Source: Burkholderiaceae bacterium (lineage in GTDB: Bacteria; Pseudomonadota; Gammaproteobacteria; Burkholderiales; Burkholderiaceae_E). From it: 64,000 nucleotides of DNA. Made by a program: the position numbers and the translations under genes. Shown here one piece after another: positions 1 through 7,080 of this stretch (the first letter of the stretch is position 1; every line of letters begins with the position of its first letter). The stretch lies in assembly GCA_016710525.1 (NCBI GenBank), contig JADJVQ010000020.1:25020-89019 (forward strand), in the 5' to 3' direction. A model generated the notes under the pieces. It did no database searches. It was not told the DNA's origin and saw only the letters and a list, made by a program, of their open reading frames with translations.

Positions 1-474
1 GACAGCCGGATTCCGATTCCCGCGCTCAATCAGCGCGGACAACTGCTGCAGCTGTCGCTGACCGTGCCGGCCCGCAATGATCCGCTCGACCCCGCCGTCG
101 TCAGTTTTCGACAGATTGTGCAACTGCTCGAGACCTTGCCCGCCAACTTTCCGTTCCGCACCCAGATCATCGGAGCGGTCCCCGATCCGGTGAAAAAAAT
201 CGGCGACATCGATTTCGGCTTCCAGTGGGGCGTCGATCCCGTCTTCGATCTGAAGCAGCTCAGCGGTCCCGCCGAGTTCTCCGTTGGCGCCAAGGCCAAC
301 GCCAGCTACACCCTCAAAGTGGTCGACCGGCCCGGACCTGCCGGGCTGAAGCTGGGCTTTTTCGCCAAGGGCGATTTTAAGGGCGAGCTCGACTACACCA
401 GTCCCAAGGCGGAGTCGCGCCCCCTGCTGCAGATCGAAGGATCGATTCTGCTGGGGGTCGATGGGCGATTCTAA
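1..474 (+). CDS. Hypothetical protein, C-terminal part (5' end outside window)
   Basis: The reading frame is open from the first base and ends at TAA 472-474, so only the last 157 residues are present. An internal ATG lies at 64, but the frame is open before it and coding character continues, so the true start is upstream of the window. The visible part has no transmembrane segment, alternates hydrophobic and polar residues as in beta-rich proteins, and ends in Gly-Arg-Phe. I do not recognise the family. The next gene starts 66 bases downstream on the same strand, so they may be co-transcribed. Confidence 0.6.
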   Translation, partial: DSRIPIPALNQRGQLLQLSLTVPARNDPLDPAVVSFRQIVQLLETLPANFPFRTQIIGAVPDPVKKIGDIDFGFQWGVDPVFDLKQLSGPAEFSVGAKANASYTLKVVDRPGPAGLKLGFFAKGDFKGELDYTSPKAESRPLLQIEGSILLGVDGRF

Positions 475-540
475 ATCTCGTTGACGGCATCAAGTGCTTC
501 TACAATCGGTCCCGTCATCCCCTCAGGAAGTGCGGACCCC

Positions 541-1368
541 ATGCAGCTGCAACGCCGAGCGACTCTCAAAGCCCTGGCCGCTGGCCCGTTTCTGGCCGCC
601 GCGACCTCGAGCGACGCGCAGAGTCTGCCACCGCTGGACACCGGGTATTCGGCCTGGGACGCCCTGCTGAAAAAGCACGTCCAGTGGCTGCCCGACAACA
701 AGCAGTCGCGCGTCGACTACACCGGTTTCCTGGCCGAGCGCGTCGTTCTGCAGCAGGTGCTGGCCGAATGGACCGCCGTCACGCCGGCGGGCTTCGCGGC
801 GTTCAGCCGCGAGCAGCAGATGGCCTTCCTGATCAATGTCTACAATGGTTTCACGATCGAGCTGATCCTGTCGGCCTATCCGAAGCTCAAATCCATCAAG
901 GACCTCGGTTCGCTGATCCAATCGCCCTGGAAAAAGCGGTTCTTCAGCCTGCTCGGCGAGCCACGCCACCTCGACTGGATCGAGCATGAGCAACTGCGTC
1001 CGCGCTACAACGACCCGCGGGTGCATGCGGCGGTGAACTGCGCGAGCATCGGCTGTCCGGCGCTGCGCCCGGAGGCTTTCACCGCGGCACGCCTGGGTGC
1101 CCAGCTCGATGATGGGATGCTGCGCTTCATGGCCGACCGCAGCCGCAACCGCTTTGCCGACGGGCGCCTGCAGGTCAGCATGATCTTCAAGTGGTTTCGC
1201 GAGGACTTCGAACAGGGACATCAGGGTTTCGGAAAACTGGAAGATGTCATGGTCCGCTATGCCGACGTTCTGTCAGGGATTCCGGCCGAGCGCGACAAGA
1301 TCCGCAGCAGGCAGGCGGCCATCACGTTCCTGGAGTACGACTGGTCACTGAACGATCTGCGCCGGTAG
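541..1368 (+). CDS. DUF547 family exported protein
   Basis: The 275-residue protein has the DUF547 pattern: an AFLINVYNGFTIELIL block near residue 100, a NCASIGCPAL motif with two conserved cysteines, and a C-terminal FLEYDWSLND motif. The function of the family is not established. I chose ATG 541 rather than the upstream TTG at 481 because it begins MQLQRRATLKALAAG, a twin-arginine-like export signal that ends near an AQS cleavage site. That predicts a periplasmic protein. It follows the partial gene at 1-474 and precedes the ATP-grasp gene by 63 bases, all on the plus strand. Confidence 0.85.
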   Translation: MQLQRRATLKALAAGPFLAAATSSDAQSLPPLDTGYSAWDALLKKHVQWLPDNKQSRVDYTGFLAERVVLQQVLAEWTAVTPAGFAAFSREQQMAFLINVYNGFTIELILSAYPKLKSIKDLGSLIQSPWKKRFFSLLGEPRHLDWIEHEQLRPRYNDPRVHAAVNCASIGCPALRPEAFTAARLGAQLDDGMLRFMADRSRNRFADGRLQVSMIFKWFREDFEQGHQGFGKLEDVMVRYADVLSGIPAERDKIRSRQAAITFLEYDWSLNDLRR

Positions 1369-1431
1369 CGTTCGTCCCCCGTCCCTGTTCGACATGCCGT
1401 ATTGCGGCGTGTCCCTGTCCTGGTTCCCCTC

Positions 1432-2832
1432 ATGTCCCTGCAAGCCCCGCGGCCTCGGTCCCTGATTCTGTTCAGTTACGACTGGGACCAGATCGCATTC
1501 TCGCGGCTGGCCGCGCGCTGGCCGCATGTCAGCGCCGGTTTCGACCTGTTCAGCTTCCCGAGCAATGCGCGCCTGGCGTGGTTCGACATGCAGCGCTTCG
1601 TGGCCCTGTGGGCCTGGCGTGCCCGGCGCCAGGGCCTCGAGGCCGTGGTCTCTCATCATGAGCAGTTCGGTGCGCTGGCGGCTGCGCTGCTGGCCGAACG
1701 AATGGGCTGGCCCGGAACGCCGGTGAAGGCGGTGCTGGCCTGCCAGCACAAGCTGTACGCCCGAGAAGTGCTAGAGCGCGTGTGCCCGCAGGTCAACCCG
1801 AGGTTCAAGCGCCTGGACTGCGCCTATGGCGACAGCGTGCCCGGCGGCCTGTCGTATCCGGCGTTCATCAAACCGGTCAAGGCGGCATTTTCGGTGCTGG
1901 CGCGCACGGTGCACAGCCAGGCCGACCTGCAGGCCCACACCCGGTTCGGCGCCTGGGAACTGTGGGTCATCCGGCATCTGGTCGAGCCGTTCGAGCGTGT
2001 CGTTCGCGAGCGCCTGCCCGAGGCGGGCACGGCGCACAGCCTGATGCTCGAAGAACCCGTGTGTGCCCCCCAGTACTGTCTGGACGGCTATGTCTTGCAG
2101 GGTGAACTGCGGCGCCTGGGTGTGGTCGACGTGGCGATGTACCCGGGCACCCAGGCCTTCATGCGCTTCGATTACCCCAGCCGCCTGCCTGCGGCGGTGA
2201 TCGAGCGGGCCACCGACGTGGCGCGACGCTTCCTGAGCGCGATCGGCTTCACGCACGGCCTGTTCAACATGGAGTTCTTCCACGATCCGCTCACCGATGC
2301 GCTCACCGTCATCGAGTTCAATCCGCGACTGGCTTCGCAGTTTTCCGATCTGTATCGGCGCGTCGACGGCATCGATCTGCACGAGGCGGGCCTGGCGCTC
2401 GCCCATGGCGAAGATCCCGCCGCGCTGCCCCGAGTCGCACCGTCCGCGGGGGCCGCGGCGAGCTTCGTCTATCGGCTGTTCGATCCATCCGGAGTCTCCC
2501 GTCAGCCGGACGAGTCCCAGCGGCGCGCGTTCGCGCAGGCTTACCCGGATGCTTTGCTGATGGCTTTTCCCAAGTCGGCCGATTCGGTGGCCCGAGACTT
2601 CAAGTGGCTGGGCAGCTATCGCTACGGCATCGCGCACCTGGGGGGCGCTGATCCGGACGATCTGCGCAGGCGCTGCGAGGACGCGAGCCGGCTGATCGGC
2701 TGGCGAGCTCCCTATGCCGATCTCCACCCCTCGTCAGACCCGCACGCTCCGGCGCAGGCCGAGCGGGCGCCTGTGGAGCCTGCGTTCGATCCCCTGGGTT
2801 CGGCACCCGGTTCTTTTCAATCCATTCGCTGA
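1432..2832 (+). CDS. ATP-grasp domain protein
   Basis: A 466-residue cytoplasmic protein. The middle and C-terminal thirds look like an ATP-grasp ligase: a YPAFIKPVKAAFS block (nucleotide-binding lysine), a later acidic stretch ending in VIEFNPRLASQF that matches the metal-binding E-x-N-P-R signature, and a preceding FNMEFF strand. ATP-grasp enzymes join a carboxylate to an amine or thiol through an acyl phosphate, but the substrate cannot be read from sequence. ATG 1432 was preferred to the TTG at 1402. The last 14 bases before the next gene's ATG include its ribosome binding site (AGGAAA), so the two genes probably form one transcript. Confidence 0.75.
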   Translation: MSLQAPRPRSLILFSYDWDQIAFSRLAARWPHVSAGFDLFSFPSNARLAWFDMQRFVALWAWRARRQGLEAVVSHHEQFGALAAALLAERMGWPGTPVKAVLACQHKLYAREVLERVCPQVNPRFKRLDCAYGDSVPGGLSYPAFIKPVKAAFSVLARTVHSQADLQAHTRFGAWELWVIRHLVEPFERVVRERLPEAGTAHSLMLEEPVCAPQYCLDGYVLQGELRRLGVVDVAMYPGTQAFMRFDYPSRLPAAVIERATDVARRFLSAIGFTHGLFNMEFFHDPLTDALTVIEFNPRLASQFSDLYRRVDGIDLHEAGLALAHGEDPAALPRVAPSAGAAASFVYRLFDPSGVSRQPDESQRRAFAQAYPDALLMAFPKSADSVARDFKWLGSYRYGIAHLGGADPDDLRRRCEDASRLIGWRAPYADLHPSSDPHAPAQAERAPVEPAFDPLGSAPGSFQSIR

Positions 2833-2845
2833 CAGGAAACACGCC

Positions 2846-3451
2846 ATGTCCGACTTCCCCGTTGCGCGCCCCCTTGCCCTGATCCTGGTCATGACAAGCC
2901 TCACGGGCTGCGGCGCCCTGATCGCACAAAATCCCTCGGGCCGCCTGAGCCCGGTGAATGCGGTCGCCGATGATCCTGAATCGCGCCTGATGCTCAAGGG
3001 CGCCGACGTGGTCGCCTATTTCACGCAGCAGCGCTATGTGCAGGGAAGCCCGCAGCACCGCAGCCGTTACGAGGGTGTCGACTTCCGCTTTGCGAGCGCC
3101 GAACACAAAGCCCTATTCGACCGGGAGCCGGAAAAATACCTCCCCCAATATGGCGGCTACTGTGCCAACGGCGTGGTGTACGGGATCCCCTGGGGAGGCG
3201 ATGCCGACGCCTGGAAGATGATCGGGGGCAAGCTGTACATCTTCGGCGGTCGAGGCTCGATGGATGCCTTCATGATCGATCCGCCCAAGCACATCGCCCT
3301 GGCCGATCGCTACTGGAAGGACGAAGTGCAGGGCAGCAACAGTTTCGTGCAGCGTGGTCGGCGCCTGGTGTTCAAGGTGCCGCACTACCAGTCCGGCGAC
3401 GATCTGGCCAGGGCGGTTACCGAGGCCCGGAGCAAGGGCCTGCTGCGCTGA
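2846..3451 (+). CDS. YHS domain-containing lipoprotein
   Basis: A 201-residue protein with a lipoprotein signal: a hydrophobic stretch followed by the lipobox Leu-Thr-Gly-Cys, Cys22. The mature part has the YHS-like layout: KGADVVAYFTQQRYVQGSP, then FRFASAEHKALFDREPEKYLPQYGGYCA. Such proteins are usually envelope-anchored and are suspected of metal binding or trafficking, but the exact role is unknown. The start is fixed by AGGAAA seven bases upstream. It ends 32 bases from the convergent transglutaminase-like gene, with a GC-rich inverted repeat between them. Confidence 0.8.
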   Translation: MSDFPVARPLALILVMTSLTGCGALIAQNPSGRLSPVNAVADDPESRLMLKGADVVAYFTQQRYVQGSPQHRSRYEGVDFRFASAEHKALFDREPEKYLPQYGGYCANGVVYGIPWGGDADAWKMIGGKLYIFGGRGSMDAFMIDPPKHIALADRYWKDEVQGSNSFVQRGRRLVFKVPHYQSGDDLARAVTEARSKGLLR

Positions 3452-3455
3452 GCGG

Positions 3456-3482
3456 CGCGCGCGCAGGCCGCCTGCGGGCGCG
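3456..3482. terminator. Candidate bidirectional terminator hairpin
   Basis: Twelve-base arms 3456-3467 and 3471-3482 pair with a single mismatch around a three-base loop. The repeat sits between two convergent genes. There is no T tract on either side, so intrinsic termination is only a suggestion. Confidence 0.4.
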
Positions 3483-3483
3483 A

Positions 3484-4587
3484 TCAGGCCTGGATTTCGC
3501 GCGCCGTGATCGTGTACTTGAACTGATCGGGCTCGAGCGAGTCGAAGCGGCCTTCGGCATTCTCGGCGTTGGGATACATGAAGAAACCGAGCTTCGGGCC
3601 TTTCGAGCCGGGCAGGACCACGTCGTGCGCCGTATTGAAGGCCAGCCAGTTGCCCTCCCAGCCCCCGAAGAGCGCCCGGTTCACCGGTGCCACCACCGGG
3701 TGCTCGGTGGTCTTGAGCCACTCCGGGGTTTCGAGGCGCATGACCTTGCCGACATCGGCAGGGTCCATCGCGACCCATCCGTATTTCGCCAGGAACACCT
3801 CGGCACGGCAGTGCTGCGCGCGCGCCAGGTTGGCCGGATTGCCCGACAGCTCCTTGTAGCCGAAGGCCGAGGGCACGAGCCGGATGCCGTAGACGTCGCG
3901 CGCGGGCACGCCGGCCGATCGGCACAGGCCCACGAACAGCGCATTGATGTCGCCGCACTTGCCGCCCAGATTGCCGGTCTCGAGCATCGCGGCGATGTCG
4001 CCCACGCCACAACCGCGCACTTTCGGCTCGCGGTGGGTGTTCGTCACGATCCAGTCGTAGATCTTGCGGGTCTTGTCCAGGTCCGTCGCCGCGCCCTGGG
4101 TGATCTCGAGCGCCGTCTTGCGCACGATGCCGTCGGTGGGCATCAGTTCGGTGGCCCGGGTCCACGACTTGAGCACCTGCGGGTCTTCGCGGGCGTCCAC
4201 CGCGCGGCTCCAGTCGGTGCTGCGGCTCTGGGTCCGAATGCGGCTGGTCAGTTCGACATAGGGCGTACCTTCAGTGCCGTTGAAGACGGCCATCAGCATC
4301 TTGGCGCCCTGCTGGCCGTCGGAGGTCAGCTCGGCTTTCGCCGCATTGCTCTTCCAGGTGTTCTCGAGCGACTGCTGGTAGTCGGTATTGATCGAGGGGA
4401 TCGGCAGCCAGACGCGCGTCGCGCCCTTGCCGGCGGCGACTTCCGCGCGGGTGGTGAATTCGAAGGTGCGCCACTGACCCGGCTGGGGCTTGAACGAGCG
4501 TTCCTGCGCGTGCGCCAGGGCGGGCAGGGTGGGCAGTGCAGTGACGCAGGAGGCCTTCAGAAAATCTCGGCGGGAGACGGAGAGCAT
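3484..4587 (-). CDS. Transglutaminase-like domain protein, Tat-exported
   Basis: A 367-residue protein that starts MLSVSRRDFLKASC, a twin-arginine signal, and has an AHA/QER cleavage region near residue 27. The transglutaminase-core catalytic triad is visible: Cys211 in GGKCGDINALFVGLCRSAGVPAR, His259 in AQHCRAEVF and Asp275 in WVAMDPADV. Bacterial members are cysteine hydrolases or amidases of the cell envelope with mostly unknown substrates. The frame is open upstream to 4740, but ATG 4587 is the start that creates the signal peptide. The gene lies 285 bases downstream of senA on the same strand. That gap holds no convincing gene. Confidence 0.85.
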   Translation of the reverse strand: MLSVSRRDFLKASCVTALPTLPALAHAQERSFKPQPGQWRTFEFTTRAEVAAGKGATRVWLPIPSINTDYQQSLENTWKSNAAKAELTSDGQQGAKMLMAVFNGTEGTPYVELTSRIRTQSRSTDWSRAVDAREDPQVLKSWTRATELMPTDGIVRKTALEITQGAATDLDKTRKIYDWIVTNTHREPKVRGCGVGDIAAMLETGNLGGKCGDINALFVGLCRSAGVPARDVYGIRLVPSAFGYKELSGNPANLARAQHCRAEVFLAKYGWVAMDPADVGKVMRLETPEWLKTTEHPVVAPVNRALFGGWEGNWLAFNTAHDVVLPGSKGPKLGFFMYPNAENAEGRFDSLEPDQFKYTITAREIQA

Positions 4588-4872
4588 CAGGAATTCCTTG
4601 CAGTGGAGGATGGTGAAAGGGGAATCGGCCGGCCCGAGAAAGACCGGAGCGTGCGCGCAGCCCGGTCCGGGTGCGCCCGGGCGCTGGTGTCGATGACGCG
4701 CGATTATGACGGGCGCGGGAAAACCCCGCAGAGCCCTCACAATGCGAACCGGACGCGGTCACGCGGACAGAGTCCGTCGGGTGGACTGCGTTGGTCCTTC
4801 CAAGGGGATTGCGAAGTGATTGTCAAATATCGTGTCTTTGTTTGTTCGGGAAAGGCCTGTGCCGAACTCCCG

Positions 4873-6036
4873 TCAGGCTGGGCTCACCGTCCGGAAGCCT
4901 GCGAAGATGTCACGGCGCTCCGGTGGAAAGAAGTTCCGGTAACGGGCGTTGACCATTTCCTGCGCGCTCGCCAGGCAGGCCCCGCGCAACACCTTGCGGC
5001 TGCCGAACCAGGGCGCCGAATAGTCCCGATAGGGGTGGGCGACAAATCCCGGGTACGGTTCGAACACGCTGTCGGTCCATTCCCAGACGGCCCCCCAGTG
5101 CAGTGCCGGCTGGGTATGGACCGCGCATTCCCATTGCGCCTCGGTCGGCAGCTGCCGACCCGCCCAGCGGCACCATGCGTGGGCATCGGTCCAGCTGACA
5201 TGAACCGCCGGCGTCTCGAGGTTCAATGTTTCCCAACGGCCGTACGCGCAGCTTTGCCATTGTCCCGAGTGCTGGCGCACGTAAGGCGGCAGGCGATGGC
5301 CAGTCTGCTGCACGAACGGCAGATACCGATCCCAGCACACCGGGCGGGCATCGATGTGAAACGCGGCCAGTTCGACGGCGTGCGGTCCGATTTCGTTGTC
5401 GAAGGCGAATCCGGGCAGCGGGCTGCCGAGAGTCCAGCGCTGGGCCGGGATGCCGATCGAGACGGCATCCGGCGCGGCCTCGCCGGCGGGCGCGGTCCGG
5501 CGGTGCCGCACGAGCTCGCCAGGCAGCGCAATGCCCTGCGACTGCGCCATGTACGCCATGGCTTCGTTGTGCATCTGTTCGTGATAGAGCACGAGTCGCC
5601 AGAAATACAGCGCCCGGTCGTCGCCGCCTGCCTCGTTCAGGATGGCCAGCGACTCGGCGAGGACCGCGTCGAGGTAGCGCCTGGTCCGGGCGAGGTCTGG
5701 CAGATGCAGCTCCCAGCGCCGTGCATGGGGCACGGCACTGGAGTCGTACAGTGAATCTGCGTCAGGCAGTCGCGAAGGCTTGCGCGGATGGGTCGGGTCG
5801 CATTCGGCACCCCGGTCCCGTTGCTCGTTGCGCCCGATCCACCACTCCTGAAACCAGCCGATGTGGCCCAGCTCCCACAGGGGCCGGTTCAGCTCGGGCT
5901 CGCAGGGCACGGCCAGATCGGGGCTTGCCCGGGCCCAGGCATCGATCAGGCCCAGGGTGCGCTGGCGGGTGCGTTGCAGGACATCGGCCAGGGCCCTCGG
6001 CCCCAGTTGCCGGCCGGCCGCGCCGAGCGGCGCCAT
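4873..6036 (-). CDS. senA: Selenoneine synthase SenA (EgtB-like)
   Basis: A 387-residue member of the EgtB family: an N-terminal DinB-like four-helix domain and a C-terminal formylglycine-generating-enzyme/C-lectin domain from about residue 190. The iron ligands can be seen as His58 (LWELGHIGWF), His152 and His156 with Glu158 (YHEQMHNE). Known SenA enzymes use O2 and non-haem iron to join hercynine to a selenosugar on the way to selenoneine. I call SenA rather than EgtB because the neighbours are SenB and a SelD-type SenC, and no EgtC or EgtD is present. ATG 6036 is favoured; a GTG at 6060 would add eight residues. The gene is divergent from senB with only 30 bases between starts. Confidence 0.88.
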   Translation of the reverse strand: MAPLGAAGRQLGPRALADVLQRTRQRTLGLIDAWARASPDLAVPCEPELNRPLWELGHIGWFQEWWIGRNEQRDRGAECDPTHPRKPSRLPDADSLYDSSAVPHARRWELHLPDLARTRRYLDAVLAESLAILNEAGGDDRALYFWRLVLYHEQMHNEAMAYMAQSQGIALPGELVRHRRTAPAGEAAPDAVSIGIPAQRWTLGSPLPGFAFDNEIGPHAVELAAFHIDARPVCWDRYLPFVQQTGHRLPPYVRQHSGQWQSCAYGRWETLNLETPAVHVSWTDAHAWCRWAGRQLPTEAQWECAVHTQPALHWGAVWEWTDSVFEPYPGFVAHPYRDYSAPWFGSRKVLRGACLASAQEMVNARYRNFFPPERRDIFAGFRTVSPA

Positions 6037-6066
6037 GCCGGGTGAGTTTTGGATATTCACGCTGAG

Positions 6067-7080
6067 ATGCCCTTCGTGCCTCGAATTCGGGTGGTGATCG
6101 TCAGTCCGGCCCTGGCCGATGCCAACAACGGCAACTGGCAGACCGCGCGCCGCTGGCAGCGTCTGCTGTCCGAGCGCCATTCTGCGCGAATCGTCAAAGA
6201 CTGGCCGGCGGACCGCCGTGGCGACGATCGCGACGAGCGGGCGGACCAGGTGATGCTCGCCCTGCATGCGCGGCGTTCGGCGTCGGCCATCGACGCGTGG
6301 GCGCGCGGCTGCCCGGGTCGTGGCCTCGCGGTGGTGATGACCGGAACCGACCTGTACCGCGACCTGGCGGTCGATGACCGGGTGCGGCTGTCCCTCGCCG
6401 CGGCACAGAAGATCGTGGTGCTGCAGCCCGAAGGGCTGGCCGCGCTGCCGCAGGACGTCCGCTGGAAGGCGCAGGCGATCTTCCAGTCCACCGGCGAACG
6501 GCGCACCCTGGCCAAGCCGGTGCGGCGCCTGCGGGCGGTGATGGTGGGCCATCTGCGCGACGAGAAGGATCCGCTCACGCTGATGGCGGCGGCACGGCTG
6601 GTACGCGACGAGCCGGGCATCGCGATCGATCACATCGGGGCGCCGCTCGACGGCGCGCTGGGCCAGGCCGCCCGCGACACGGCCACCGAGTGCCCGCGCT
6701 ATCGCTGGCTGGGCGGACTGCCCCACGAGAGCACCCGACGGCACATCCAGCGCGCCCATGTGCTGGTCCACGCCAGCCGGATGGAAGGAGGCGCGCATGT
6801 CGTGATGGAAGCGGTCCGCTGCGGCACGCCGGTGCTGGCCTCCCGGATCCCCGGCAACGTCGGCATGCTGGGGGCCGACTACGACGGCTACTTCGAGCCC
6901 GGCGACAGCGCCGGTCTGGCCCAGCTGCTGCGCCGTTGCCAGCGCGAGCTGCCCTGGCCCGGATCGTCGGGGTTTCTGGCGCATCTGCAGGCACAATGCG
7001 CGCGCCGGGCACCCCTGTTTTCCCCCGATGCCGAGCGCGCGGCGCTGCATCGGCTCGTCGAATCCCTGCGGACTCCCTGA
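6067..7080 (+). CDS. senB: Selenosugar synthase SenB (TIGR04348-type glycosyltransferase)
   Basis: A 337-residue GT-B glycosyltransferase. It opens with RVVIVSPALADANNGNWQTARRW (donor-fold strand plus the NGN motif typical of this family), and has a C-terminal donor-binding region MEGGAHVVMEAVRCGTPVLASRIPGN. In characterised systems SenB transfers the sugar of a UDP-sugar onto selenophosphate-derived selenium to give a selenosugar for SenA. ATG 6067 is chosen; a TTG at 6049 would overlap the upstream region of senA. The stop codon TGA 7078-7080 directly abuts the ATG of senC, so the two are very likely translated together. Confidence 0.88.
   Translation: MPFVPRIRVVIVSPALADANNGNWQTARRWQRLLSERHSARIVKDWPADRRGDDRDERADQVMLALHARRSASAIDAWARGCPGRGLAVVMTGTDLYRDLAVDDRVRLSLAAAQKIVVLQPEGLAALPQDVRWKAQAIFQSTGERRTLAKPVRRLRAVMVGHLRDEKDPLTLMAAARLVRDEPGIAIDHIGAPLDGALGQAARDTATECPRYRWLGGLPHESTRRHIQRAHVLVHASRMEGGAHVVMEAVRCGTPVLASRIPGNVGMLGADYDGYFEPGDSAGLAQLLRRCQRELPWPGSSGFLAHLQAQCARRAPLFSPDAERAALHRLVESLRTP

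Noticed and set aside
4873..6036. Ergothioneine EgtB rather than SenA
   Set aside because: No egtC or egtD is nearby, and the gene is linked to a TIGR04348 glycosyltransferase and a SelD, the sen set.
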